Translations under genes and position numbers: made by a program
The notes under the pieces: generated by a model
Databases searched by the model: none
What the model was told of the DNA's origin: nothing
Seen by the model: the letters and a program-made list of their open reading frames with translations, nothing else
Source of the DNA: Marthasterias glacialis
Taxonomy: Eukaryota > Echinodermata > Asteroidea > Forcipulatida > Asteriidae
DNA: 64,000 nt
Direction of reading: 5' to 3'
Assembly: GCA_911728455.2 (NCBI GenBank)
Contig: OU452227.1
Span: forward strand, 24,491,414 to 24,555,413
In this document: in pieces, positions 52,136-64,000 of the stretch
Numbering within the stretch: the first letter of the stretch is position 1
Layout: every line of letters starts with the position of its first letter

Positions 52136-53416
52136 GGTCATTAAGACAAACTTAAACTCTATTTTCTTATTCACAGTGCCTATTATGTTGTCCGAAATTG
52201 TCCAAACAAGCAATCTGGCCTAATGTCACATGGGGAGATTTCCATGAAATCAATCAAATCATGTCTGTTAAAGTTCACGATCCATCAAATTTACATTCAG
52301 TTATAAATCATGCAAGTTCAAGTAGAAGACAAATTAAACTAACTATGTCTTTTTATAATCAAGAAATATTTTGTGCTTGTGCAAATATGTCTAATGCAAA
52401 AAATAGACGGCAATCTGAAGAATCAACCTCCACAATGTGGACAGGCTGTATGTGGAATGTTGTTTGCTTAAAATGTTTTGTCTAGTATGTCTTTGCTAAT
52501 AATGGGTTGGAATTTTAACAAAATCACAACACATTAACCCTAACCCAGTAACCACTCAGAGTGGTTGACAAGGGATTCGTTAGAAACTAGCAGTAATTCA
52601 ACACCCTTGAGTGGACTGTACTTGCTTAGCAGATACTTACAGGATAGCCTTTAACCCCAAGCAAAATTATGGGATCAACAGCTTTGAAATTGGGACCATT
52701 TCTTAAATTATGCAGACAGATTCAGGTTATGTGGGAAAAATAGACAGACCCCATTATATTTCTTTTGAGAATCAGTGCTTCAAATCATATTGGTGTGCAG
52801 CGAATCAGACAAAAAGTGACAATTTCCTCCCTGATACCTTGGCAGCTTTTCTGTAAAATAAATGATATGAGTGGAGCTGGTACTCTCTCTGTTTGCAGTG
52901 TGCACATAGCATTTGCAGGTGTTCTAATATTTAGCCGACTGCATGGTGCATTAATAAAATGTGTAAATATCGCGTCTTGCCTGGTGCAACCTAAAGCAAA
53001 TCACCATAGAGTATATTATAAACTTGTACAGTGTGTGTTTCGTGCAGCAGCCATTATGTTTGCTATGTGTGAGTTAAATTTTGTTTTATTTATACCCTTG
53101 AAATGAAATCAATGGAAAAACATTTATTGAGTTTGCTAATTCATTATACCATTCAAGTCAAAGCTTAGTCTGTCTGAGTTTAATTTCTGCAATAATGTGT
53201 TTTGAAATTGAACTTTTTTAGGGGAATTGGGATATCTTATAGCACGAAAGAAATGCCAAATATGGGTGATATTAAGACTACATGTAAGTGGTTCAAGTCT
53301 CTGCCTAAAATATGCAACTTGGTGTGAATGTTCCATGGGTCTACGTGGGGACTACGTGGGGAGTGAAATTACATCAAGCAAAGTATCCTACAGTTTGATT
53401 TCTTGCTGATATTTAA

Positions 53417-53644
53417 AACCCTCCTACTTTAGGTAACATTTTCAAGCGAGTTGGATGGCCAACCATTTGAAACCATTCAACCTGAAGGATTGTGTATGGT
53501 GACACAGAACAAACTGAGTACATGCGTTTACTACTGGTATAATAGTTTATGCATTCACTATCCGCAATGAAATGAATGGCGTACGTATCATTCAAAACTG
53601 CAATGGATAATATTGAATGGTCAGACAGACTAGATGGTTTTAAA
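53417..53644. repeat. Foldback element, family A copy 3
   Basis: It starts AACCCTCCTAC and contains GGTAACATTTTCAAGCGAGT, CCATTTGAAACCATTCAAC and GATAATATTGAATGGTCAGA, matching the copy at 871-1202. Confidence 0.6.
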
Positions 53645-53668
53645 CTCTTAAACTACAGAGATATTAAA

Positions 53669-53859
53669 CAGCGGCGTAGCAAGGATTTTCTCAATGGGGG
53701 GAGGGGGTACAGGGGTGGGGCATGGCTTTTTAGTGGGGGCCAAGGGGCAATAGTTTTTAATGGATTACAAATCTTTGGATTTTGTTCTGGGGTGGGGGCC
53801 TGGAAAATTGTGGGGGGGGCACGTGCCCCCAGGCCTCCTCCCCTGTGGCTACGCTGCTG
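53669..53859. repeat. G/C-rich foldback element with CAGCGGCGTAGC ends
   Basis: CAGCGGCGTAGC (53669-53680) and GCTACGCTGCTG (53848-53859) are inverted at 11 of 12 positions. The interior is G runs on the left and GTGCCCCC on the right. It sits 25 bp from a family A element. A related start, AGCGGCGTAGCCAAGGGG, lies near 24832. Confidence 0.65.
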
Positions 53860-56800
53860 ATGTTAAAGTATGAACATGAAGCCATATCTGCAAGATTAAA
53901 CTGAAAGTCTAGGAAATGAAATTGAATTAAAATCGAAGATGAAATTTTATCTTATGAATTGAATCAATTCTTAACCAACTTGCAAAATGAACTTGTATTG
54001 TTGTGACTGCAATCTGTACCCAAATTACTGTACAATATTATGTCCAAACGTGTGCCTTTGTCATTTTAACAAGTCCGTCCAACTGAGGTTTTTGTGCACA
54101 ATGAACACATTCAAATATCGTTTTATTTTTATCGTCTACAATTTATGTCTGGAGAGGAAATAATAAATTATATGGATTATAAAGAAAGAAAAAATTAGCA
54201 TTTCAGGTGTGTTGTTGTTTGTATTTTGTTTTAAGTTAGGCTGGCTACATCTAAGTGTAGGCCCAACCCTGTACTTAAAGGTAGCTTGTGCAACAATCAG
54301 GTAGACTCTAGAAACTCTGGGGTCAGAACTGACCCTGATTCAGGCTGACCCCGAAACTTATTAAGATGGGGATTTTGACGCGAATTTTCCGTGAGTTGGA
54401 GAGTTTCGGGTCATTTTGACACAGAGTCCTGGTCATGTTGACCCAGCATTGGGTCAGGGCCCCATGACCCGTAATCGGGGTAAATTGTGGCCCGGGAGTA
54501 TACGGGGGTGGGGTTCAGGTTTGAGCCTCTTTTTCATAGATACAGAGTTTTGGCTACATCCCTATTACTCTCCTGGATCCTCTAATTACTCATTGAAGGA
54601 TTGAGGGCTGTAGCGCCCAAATAATTGTTTATCGCAGGGTCAGCCTTACCAATCTTATCATGTTAGTGGGTAGTGACATACAGGACTGGAGGATAGTGAA
54701 GGATTGAGGTCACCTGTATGGGCAAGAGGGCCTAGGGGGTAAAGGCTTTCACCAGTGCGTTTCAGGAATTATTCACTGGTTGGGGAGAGGGGCACCTGCG
54801 GTTGTTTTTTTAACAATGTATCTGGATTTTTTTTCATCGGGCACCTGGGGGGCACTGGAAATTTGGGGTGGGGGCATGTGCCAAAAATTATTCTGCTGAT
54901 TAAATAAATCCATCCTAAAAATTCCTCAACCTTTTTCACAGACATTAATGGTCTCCTTGCCTATGAATTTCTAAGTAAACATTTACAGGACAGTCCCAGG
55001 GTATGGAAGTCATTTTACTTGGAACCTCATAAGAAGGTCAGTCACGCTGATTCTACCTTGGCAATTAAAAACTACTCAGCATCTATATTGCCTAATTGAT
55101 GTTTGATCAAATTGACTTGGCTTTTAATTAGAAAATGGTTTTTCCACCCAATGCCCACGCACGGGTCGGTCCTTGTATGTTTTGTTTTCTTGTTTAAATA
55201 CATCACCATCGGCTACCGAAGTTAACGCCACCGTGTGTAGCCTGATTCCCAACCAGAAAATCCCAATCAACAATATTGGTCCTAAGGGTGAAATTAGCAA
55301 ATATTGAACATCCTGTTTGTTTTATTGATTCACTGCTACCGAAGTAATTATAGCCATCACTTGAAAAGTAGTTGGGATCATCTGGGCAACTAAACTAGAG
55401 AAGAAACTCTGGCTCAATTAGATATTAGATCGTTATGATTTGATATAAAATGGTCTGGTAGTTTTAAGGCAAAGTACATCGTTGTTTGGCAGCCGCGGTA
55501 AAGTCGATTCCATCCTCTAGTTTTCTAATTCTATTAATGCGCTGTTTATAGTTTGCAACGGATTTTGTTATCATAATCCGGCATTATTTCGCCTGCTGTC
55601 AATCGAAAAAAAACACAACGGTGATTTGTGGGATATTCAACGGGGCAGTCTCCTCGACATCAACATAATTAATGACTGAATCCTCTGGAGGACTATTTGT
55701 ACTTGTAAGCCTGTACTTATACGTAACGAGCTTTCGGATTAAAACTTATCTATTTCCCAATCGATAATTAAAAATCCTGTATTTTAACTTTAATAAAGGC
55801 AACAGTTTAATGATTGTCAGTAATTAGATAATGGATGGTCACAGTGCTTACCTTCTTTAAAGTTGAGGTATCATGAGTTTGATGAGATAACGTCTTCAGA
55901 TTCTGAGCTGAACTTGAAGCTTTAGTTCTCTATTATTTGATTTAACGGCGTCAACTTGAAGCTCTATCAGTCAGCCGTTGCTTTAACTGCATGTATCTGA
56001 AGCAACCGTTACATGAACCAACTTGAGCCGTTGTTTGAATCGGCCTTTATTGGCCCTATACAGCTCTAGAAAACTGGTACATGTGTATTTCTTTTGTCTT
56101 GTTGGTCAGTTGTTTCTAGTTCTGGTTGTTTCACATCGCAGTGGTTATCTTAAGGCCTATTGGTGCAAAGTTCTGCTCTTGGTGGGGTTGTTCGACCAGA
56201 CAGTTTTACAGTTCGGTGGTTGGTTAACTGGCACTCTGGCAGATCAGGTGACTCATTCAGTCTCCACGGTTGTCATGTTATAGCACTGAGTTAAAAAACA
56301 TAACTACAGTTTCGGTAGAAGAAATATAGCCACTTTGTAGAAGGTATTGCGCACATTTTGACATCACCTGAACCCCAAATGGGCCAGGTAAACAACCAGA
56401 ATATATAAATCAGCCGTGCTTGTAAGTATTTAACTCAATTTCTGGCATACCGAAGGTGTTTGCACACGAAAGGCTCACCGTACTTCTGTCCATCCACCTG
56501 TACCACGGCATTCAATTCCCACGAAAGGCAATGTTCACTTTACCGCAAAATTCAGACATTTTCTTGGCACTCTCTCTCCCCTTTAATTTAAGCCCTAGAT
56601 GAAATGTTTCGTCCGTGGTCATCAGCAAATGAGTTCTCCAAGGGTTCCAAATTTGAAGCACGTTTAAAACTGTTAAAAACTCCACCGCGGTGACATTTTG
56701 GTTGCTGAATTACCGTATGCCTACTGCTAGATACCGGGTACCAAAGAACAGCGAAAAGAACACCAAAAGAAGACTGAATATGCATCTTAGACGAGCACAA

Positions 56801-59654
56801 TACAAGAAAATACTTTAGGGTCAAATTCTTAATACAACAAAGATTTCGAATTGTCTTCAATTAGCAAGTATTTGCTTTTTTGTTCATTCTCATTCCTCGG
56901 GTCGGTTTACTATAGGAAAAGAATGTGAGCAGAAATAACGTCGACACGCACTAACAACAAGAAACCTTATAAGTGTAACAGCAGGCTGAAAGAGCCGTCA
57001 AAACCATAGATCTAAAAGTCCCAGCCGACAGCTCTTTCCTTTGTTTCTTCAAATTCCAAATGACAAAACGGAATTGATTACGATTAATTACTATAGGCCA
57101 TCTACCAAAAGATTTTTTTTCTTCATTTTTATCTGTTAATACTTTAATAGTATTTTAAAGTGTTTTCATCCCCAGTTTTCAGATTCCGTAAACGATTCAA
57201 GATTCGTAAATTAAACCGGTAAGGTATGACAACATTCTGACTTTAACATTTGTTTTAATAATCAGAAAACTCATTAGAGAATAAAGATATTTTTTAAGCT
57301 ATATTTTTTTTCTCTTTTTTTTGTTGTTGCCCCCTTTACATCTTGTTGGTATTAACTGTTCTCTCTTTTCATAGCTCATTTCGTTTCTTTGGTTTAATGA
57401 CCCAACGGCCATTATCTCTTCGCCGAGGATGCAGTTTCCCTTTCGAAGTTGGGAGCACAACCTTAGGCCTAACCATTGGCAATGTTTTGTTTTACTGTTT
57501 CGGTTTTCAGTGTTGACACCATGTGATATCATCTAGGCCTAGGCTGTGTATAGTTGAACTCGTCCTAGTTCTAAAAGAACTCGTCCTGCTATTTATCTAC
57601 TTACGTGGAATGGTTTTGGGGAACTGTGTATAAGGTTTGAGGTTGATTGAATATCGGCAAGGCCTATGTTTTCTATTATGGGGTAACCATGATATCTACT
57701 TTCGCTGGGTAGATTAATTTCTGATAAGAATTCGTCCTGCTTAAGTTGAAAAGGAACTATTAAAAAAAACACAACAGCATAGTAATGGTGTAAACTACGA
57801 AAAGAACAAACATTATGTCGTGCAAACAGTCGATAATATACTCTCACAAAAGTAGCCCAAACGAATAAAGACAAAGTAGCTCAACAAATAAAGACATGAC
57901 GCTCTACAATGTAAAAATAGCATGTCTTCATTCATTCTGAAACATAAGTTTTGCTCTTGTCTTGAGGATTCGCAAACACCGTGTTGACAGAAAGCTGTCG
58001 TTTCCACACTGACGTCGAGTTTCGACCCGGGGCGAGTCAATAATGCCGGACAATGGATGGAGAAAGATCAAACATTGCATACATGGGATGCAATGTCTAG
58101 ATCATGTGATTGGCATGTGATTCTACAGGGCCAATGGCATTGTCGTAATTGGAGAGTAAATCCACAGATCCAGGGTGCTGGCAATGACACAGCACAAGTG
58201 AGCGCGGTACGGCTGAGATAAAGTGGTGTGGGCGGCAGCTCGTTCTGGCCAAGTGGGAGAAGCGCTTTGTTTGCCCTGTTTTCCCCTTTATTTAATGTCC
58301 AATGTCAGTCATGGCGATCGTTCTATTCTCTCCTTCTAGCCTCGGTTTGGTCACATTGAGTCGGCCAAAAACAACAATGATTCCCCAACCCATGGTGTAA
58401 GTCTATGGTCACAACCCCAACACATAAGAACTGAGGACATATAAAAACAACTTTCAAGAGACATCATTTGGCAAATGGTAACAAACACTTCACCCTAAAG
58501 AATTCAAATCGCTTGTAGAATGAGTTGTCTCACCCGGGGCTGTAGAAACTTGAGAAGATGACGCATTGATAAGCTATAGACTTGCTCAATGGATAGACAA
58601 TTTCCAAGTGAAATTCAAAACACTTTACTGATACTATCCTGTTGGTGTCGACGTTATTCCACTGTAAGTCACGCCCACTTCACAAAAACTGGCTCTATCG
58701 AGTGCCAGGAGCCCAAATAAAAAGCACTGAACTTTTTGTTTTTGATGATTTATGTATGAACAACATTTCTGGACTTGCCTTTCTCGAGTGTCTTGCAAAG
58801 ACTCAAGGTCTTATAAGAAATATCGGTTCCTTTCATAAGAAATGTCATTGAACGAAGGAATGAGTGTTACATGTATTTGGTAAAATTACACAGTTACCTA
58901 TGCCAGCTTTGGAACCGAAAGTAACGAAAACTTTGGGCGTGCCGCACATGCGAACGCGCGTGACGTAATGACTCGCAAAAAAGGATTGGGGGAAACACAT
59001 GTAAGATCTGAGGAAAAAAACAAATCTTGAAAACAAATCTTTCGGCGAAAATTTGACCATGCAATTTTAACTTGCTCTTCCAAAAAACTGAGTAATTTAG
59101 GCCTACCTCGAAAGCATTACCTCGAACCCGTTGGATACAATGTAAGGCTCGAAGCTTGCCATGAATAATTAATATTTGTATAGGGTTATCAAGAGTCACC
59201 GAGTTGGCTATTTTTTAATCCTTATAAATATTTAAGATGTCACTCCTGTGTGTGTATACGGAGGAGGGACTTCTCTACGATGTACACCAAAGTGAAAGGA
59301 CCCATGGTGTAATGAAGCAGAGAACTTTTCAAAAGAAACGTTCTGCTGACGTCTGCATGTGAACACGTCTCAACTTGTTTTGACAATGGTTTGCTTGTTT
59401 TGTGCTACTGCAGAATCATCAGTAGGGTTGGGTAGGGGGAGATTTTGTATACCTTTCTTCTACAGACCATGTCACCTAGTTTACAAAAAAGTGACTATGT
59501 TATATACGCTGGTGTATTCCATGGCATTTTCTGGCAGGCAAGTTACTACACTAGTGTACACTACCCATTTCGTATAATAATCTTCTTCTTTTTTTTTTAC
59601 TATTTGTATTTTACTGTCAAAAGGCTGCATAAATTTCCCCTGGGACAATAAAGT

Positions 59655-59678
59655 TTTTATCTATCTATCTATCTATCA
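59655..59678. repeat. TCTA microsatellite
   Basis: About five TCTA units following an AATAAAGTTTTTAT stretch. Confidence 0.8.
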
Positions 59679-60837
59679 CTTACCAAAAAAAAAACAAGAA
59701 TTGGAAAAGTAATGACTGACAAGTTTTAAGATGTGCCTCTTTCTCTTATCGAAAATCGTACAGCTATTGGAGTGCATGCAAAATGAATGGGGGGGGGGGG
59801 CTGAGTAGTTTGCAACAAAATCTTGCTGGAACAAAATGGTTTTTTTATGTGCCACATCACACGAATTAATTAACGGGCAATCAGACAATGCAAAAGAAAA
59901 CACATTCACATTTCAATTGTCACATAATCTTCTGGCGATAGTAAGAAACTGTTTGGAAAAAGGGTAAATATTATGTTGTCGTGCACTGCAATCTGCAACA
60001 GGTGCAATGATCAGAGCATAGAGCAAGGATCAGAGCGTTCCTTCCGAAGGTACTCTCCAGTCGCGCGTGCGGCCGTCGAGGGGGAGGTTACGTTCATCGC
60101 TACTACCACTGCAGTTGACAGTGTCCAAGTTGACTGTAAACACTGCACTCGTCTGACCATGCCTTCATCCATGGTTTGACAAAGTCCTTAGATTGAGATG
60201 GTTTTCATTAATGGGACATATTATATTAAGACGCATGAGATAACAAAAACATGGATATCTTGCAAATTGGAAGAAAAACGATTTTTCGTTCCTTTAGAAA
60301 AATCGAAAAGCACTCTAGACAAGGAGTTGACTTATCTCCCCAGCACTCTGTGAATTTGAGAATGACAGGCGTTAGTTACTGACATTGGGTAAATATTGAT
60401 CGGTTTTCTTTCGTCTTTCAAGACGCTCTGCCAGTGAATAGTCATGTTGATAACAAAGGAAGCAAGACGTGAAGGCCCCCCACATAAGACCCTAGCAAGT
60501 GGAACATACACGATGCTTTGCTTGACATCCTACCAAGAAAAATACTAGAAGTAATTGTATTACACTGAACTATATGTTAAGCCGGATTATGCCAAGTGTT
60601 TATCCAAATCCTAACTTCATCAGCACCTTGCTAAATACAATAAAAACCAACACTAGTTTAGTGTGAGGTGCTAAATGCAGACGCATGCTCCTGCATAAAA
60701 CAACAATTACACAAGAAGGAAAAAAAAACTACACATTTTCTTTAATAAGTATCTATTTAACTGTTGTTATTTCAAGTGGAATACAATCTTTTCAGGATGA
60801 CAACACCTTCATACTAAAAACTAAACCACCATCATTA

Positions 60838-60912
60838 GGGCTGGATAGCTCAGTTGGTAGAGCGTCGGTACGTATAGCCGGTGGTCTCGGGTTTAGATCC
60901 TTCTCCAGTAAA
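60838..60912 (+). repeat. tRNA-like SINE head or tRNA pseudogene
   Basis: GGCTGGATAGCTCAGTTGGT and AGAGC form a good A box and D arm. GGGTTTAGATCC is B-box-like, and TCCAGT can pair with the 5' end. The T arm pairs poorly and position 33 is C rather than U, so a working tRNA is unlikely. Confidence 0.6.
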
Positions 60913-61035
60913 TTTCTTTGTTTACCCCAAAATTGATTTTAAAATGTACCTAATCAGTTTCCCTTGAGGTTTATTGCTTGATAAAAACTAAACCAATAAA
61001 ATCTTGACAGAGTCCGTATATTTTTATTTTATACT

Positions 61036-61470
61036 ATGCAATTCGCCCATCACAAAGCCCCAAGGCCGCTAGTCTTGTTGTGCAAAACATTCTCGTTCTG
61101 TTGTGTCACAACTACCCCGCAAGAGGGCGCTATCCCCCACAAACAACTTCCACAACACGAACCGCCCAGCTTGCTCACCAAGACTAAAAGGCCACTCGAG
61201 GTGTGGGCTACCTTTTGAAGGGATAGACACCTGCCCCAAATGCGCAGAAACAAGACATGGCGAGATATAAACGCATGTCTTTTCACAGCACAGCTAAGAA
61301 CAGGGAGGGGTAAATGAATCCATTGTGAGACAAACTGCCTCTCCCCCAATTTGAAGCATTTTATAGTTAAGTGTCTTGCTCAAAAACACAAGTGTCATGA
61401 CCGGGATGCCTTAGCCACCTAAACTTGAGTCCGATGCACTAAACCCCTCGGCCACACCACACTACAGGGT
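61036..61470 (-). repeat. tRNA-derived SINE, subfamily 2, second copy
   Basis: The minus-strand head GTGTGGCCGAGGGGTTTAGT is followed by GAGCAAGACACTTAACTATA. The body (plus-strand AACAGGGAGGGGTAAATGAA, CCACTCGAGGTGTGGGCTAC) matches 21174-21465, with an extra internal stretch near 61075-61190. Confidence 0.7.
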
Positions 61471-62184
61471 TTCGATTGAACGATATAAGTCTGTGTACAC
61501 ATTTCATAAAGAGAAAAGTTGCTTGGAGCTGTAGTCATCCTGTAACTTGGAAAATCAAAGGCAGAAAATTCTATATTCACAGTGCAATTATTACATCTTG
61601 TTCAAGTATGCAGCTGATCAGCTGATTTCCTCATTTTTGGTTTCTCAGTTGTGCTATTGAAAATTGAAATACACAGAATTGTGCCTAGCACTTTTGTTGT
61701 TGTTGACAAATGGCAGTTGCATGTCTGACTATTCAAATTGCAGAACTAATTGGAAAGCAGATTGAATGAAAATAGGCTCGCATTCAAAAAGCTTCAACTG
61801 GAATAGGAAAACATAAGAAATTTTCGATTTTCAATGTAAAACTCTCAATACGACCTGTCATGTGCAACACAAAATGGGTTTTCAGTTTGGAACTTTGGTA
61901 AATTCTATAAAGGGACTGGAAACAACACCTGAAACAATTTCAAGCAATGGGTCTTCCATCGGTAGCAAACAAGATAACATTCATGGAAAAACAAACTTTT
62001 TTTTTCCTGATTTTGTACTGTTACTTTACGATTTAATGAAAACTATTTGTTTTTCCAACGATCTAAAATAAAAACCTCAAACCAATTTTCTTAATGGAGT
62101 CATTTAATCAAATTTAAAATTGGGAGATGATTGGTCAAGAAATAATATCAGCCAAAATAAAAAAACCGAGATTGTAAACAGGGT

Positions 62185-62315
62185 TGAATTCCATGGCTCT
62201 GCTTACCAAGGAATTCTGTGCTAACTGCCCCCCCCCCCCCCCCCCCGTGAAGCGCAGAATTCTTTGGGATGTACGTGCACAATTCCCAGGTTAACAGAGC
62301 CATAAAATTAAGCCC
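62185..62315. repeat. Family D foldback copy with a central C run
   Basis: TTGAATTCCATGGCTCTGCT and AACAGAGCCATAAAATTAAG are inverted. Between them lies a run of about 20 C. It sits downstream of the WBP11 stop. Confidence 0.6.
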
Positions 62316-62806
62316 TGGTTTCTTTTTACTGTCTGACCTCAACTTGCATCTTGGGAACATTCTCTATAACTCTTTCACTATGGAATTAAATGTGCAGATG
62401 TGACGGAATTGTTTATAAATTGTCTGGACTTGGAGCAGCCAGCATCAGCTTTCCAGCTCATGTAGTAATTTACCGAGGTACTGTGAGCACTGCACCGTAG
62501 TGAAACAGTTCAAACATTGAGTATGGATCGTACAACAGCGCACAAGTGCAAGTACAGGCCTTGATCTTAAGAAAAACGGGGCAGGCCTTTGCTGGCCAAA
62601 TCAGAGAAATTGTACAAGGGCATGCTGGCCAAGTTGATAGTGACAGTGCAATTTTTCTGAAGGGCCTGCTGGCTAACTCAACAGGGCATGAGGCCAATGG
62701 CCTCGGTGGCCTCGGTTAAGATCAAGGCCTGCAAGTATCACTTGTCCCTACAACAACTTTTTAAAAAGTCAAAATAAAAACGTTTACATTTAATCATCCA
62801 GATCCC

Positions 62807-63747
62807 TCATGTTTCTTCTTCCTTAGCAGCCATGAGTCCTGACATCTCCTTCATGAACTGATCGTAGGCATCATCCTTGGTTGCCGTGGCCACAGTGGGT
62901 TGTGCCTTGGGCACTGGCACTGATTTAATGAGCTCTTCTTCCATGCCTTGCCCAGATTTCTGTCCCTTCGACTTTCCCTTGTCTCTTTTGACTCTTAGGG
63001 ATGTAGGCATGAACCTTGTGACGTCCGCCTGGAGATTTCGAATCTGTGGTTTGGCTTCTATCGTCGCTGATGATTTCTTCTCTACGGTGATGTCGTCCTG
63101 CTTCATGGGCAGCTTGTGGATGCTCGGAGGAGCACTGAGGACGTTTGGGTTCTCATGCTGACCCGGGGCAGGAGGGCGCATCCTGGGTGGCATCATGCCC
63201 GGAGGGGGTCCCATGCCTGGCGGGGGCGGGAGTCGGTGTGGGGGAAGTGCTCTGCGGATCAATGGTGGCACACCCGGAGGAGGACCGGGTGGAGGTGCGC
63301 GGGGTCTACCAGGTGGGGGTCCTGGAGGAAGCATCCTGGGCGGCATTCCCCGAAGGAGGGGAGGTCGTGCAAAGTTCGGCAAAGGGAACCCAGGTGGGGG
63401 TCCAGGAGGGGGGCGAGCTGGAGGACCGGGAGGCGGACCTGGTGGTACACCGGGTATGGTAACAACACCTGGCTGTGCTAGTGGTAAACCTGGAGGGGGC
63501 CGTGGTGGTAACACTGGAGCGACGGCAACTCTCTGGAGAGTTTCTTGTTTGTTTTCCGATTCTTCTTCTTTCTTTTCTTCTTCTTCCTCCTCACCCTCTT
63601 CTTCTTCCTCTTCTTCGTCTTCAACAACAGGGACTTCTTGACCAGCCATCCTTAACATGGCAGCTTGGAGGGGGGTCATTCCTGGCGGTAGACGAGGCTC
63701 TTTTTTCCGTTCCTTGTCACCTTTTGAGCGCCTCATTATCGTTTGTC
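62807..63747 (-). CDS. WBP11: WW domain-binding protein 11, terminal coding exon (3' part of gene)
   Basis: WBP11 is a nuclear, spliceosome-associated protein that binds WW domains such as that of PQBP1, and protein phosphatase 1. This terminal exon runs from an acceptor (TAACAG) at 63748 to a TGA at 62809-62807 and encodes about 312 residues in phase 1. It starts with a basic stretch and MTPLQAAMLRMAGQEVPVV (human LTPLQAMMLRMAGQEIP), then an acidic Glu run. A long proline-rich region follows, with LLPPGPPPGRPRAPPPGPPP-like repeats (the human protein has PPGPPPGRPPGPPPGPPPG) and VLSAPPSIHKL (human VLSAPPNLIQR). KPQIRNLQADVTRFMPTSLR (human KPQITNPKAEITRFVPTALR) comes next. It ends with DDAYDQFMKEMSGLM (human DDVYEAFMKEMEGLL). 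Earlier exons lie right of the window. Confidence 0.93.
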
Positions 63748-64000
63748 CTGTTACAAAAATAACACAATTAGTTCAATTGCATATCACTTGGCGGTCGTAT
63801 GCTTTTTTAATTAGTATCTTAATCAGATGATCTTGGGAGCTAAATGCCAAAGGGCAACAGTGGTTTAGTTCACCTTCTCTCTGTTTTGCATGCAGGCATT
63901 ATATTGGCCTGGTTTGAGGGTGGACAGTCGATATTAGCTGCCCGAAGAAAAAAACCTTAAAAAAAACCAAAATTGCCTCCATTGTCCCTGGTCATTGCTT
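63748..64000 (-). other. WBP11 intron (partial)
   Basis: Sequence upstream of the terminal WBP11 exon. No further exon is recognisable. Confidence 0.5.

Larger units (their letters stand above)
52136..62806. other. Large intergenic region between FOXJ1 and WBP11
   Basis: 10.7 kb tail-to-tail gap. The left part should carry the FOXJ1 3' untranslated region (AATAAA candidates at 52857 and near 54160). Repeats are listed separately. Open frames such as 59973-60179 and 62470-62697 match nothing I know. AT-rich stretches at about 54950-55830 and 58020-58160 could be regulatory, but nothing in the window proves it. Confidence 0.45.

Noticed and set aside
59973-60179. Cysteine-containing small protein or exon
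   Set aside because: 68-codon frame without similarity or clear splice sites; could be chance.
60838-60912. Functional tRNA gene
   Set aside because: The T arm pairs poorly, U33 is replaced and there is no clean acceptor stem; it fits a SINE head or pseudogene better.
63195-63641. Glycine-rich protein on the plus strand
   Set aside because: It is the antisense reading of the WBP11 proline-rich region and has no independent support.

Overview
This is a metazoan nuclear window. It has spliced genes with GT..AG introns, 3' untranslated regions, tRNA-derived SINEs, a LINE fragment and many short foldback DNA elements. Gene content and protein similarity point to a deuterostome marine invertebrate, most likely an echinoderm or other ambulacrarian. 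The species cannot be fixed from sequence alone. Exon joins below were made by hand from splice-site consensus, reading-phase continuity and remembered family sequences; no database was searched.

Gene order, left to right: the 3' part of ATP5MF (+, 102-1557; mitochondrial ATP synthase subunit f); TEPSIN (-, 16455-3614, 12 exons, 791 aa; AP-4 coat accessory protein); SGSH (+, 16899-23493; lysosomal heparan N-sulfatase); an unnamed type I membrane receptor (+, 26773-41489, 21 coding exons, 1660 aa; two copies of a four-cysteine domain, eight thrombospondin type-1 repeats, two laminin G domains, an Ig-like region, a membrane span and a long cytoplasmic tail); FOXJ1 (+, 45351-52135; forkhead regulator of motile cilia); and the 3' part of WBP11 (-, 63747-62807; WW-binding splicing factor). 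TEPSIN and SGSH are divergent across about 440 bp. TEPSIN, SGSH and FOXJ1 all map to human 17q25, so the window keeps an old linkage.

Two observations stand out. SGSH carries two homologous, same-phase versions of one internal exon separated by only 32 nt. This is the arrangement expected of mutually exclusive splicing and would give two enzymes differing in 78 versus 81 residues next to the active site. The receptor combines domains in an order I do not recognise from any named family, and its N-terminal cysteine domain appears twice around the first thrombospondin repeat.

The genes do not form an operon or a single pathway. SGSH (lysosome) and TEPSIN (trans-Golgi sorting) share a divergent promoter region and an endolysosomal theme. 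Intergenic and intronic DNA is mostly repeats: two SINE subfamilies sharing one tRNA-like head, several foldback families (one hairpin lies inside the TEPSIN/SGSH promoter) and long C or G runs. The roughly 10.7 kb between FOXJ1 and WBP11 has no gene I can support.
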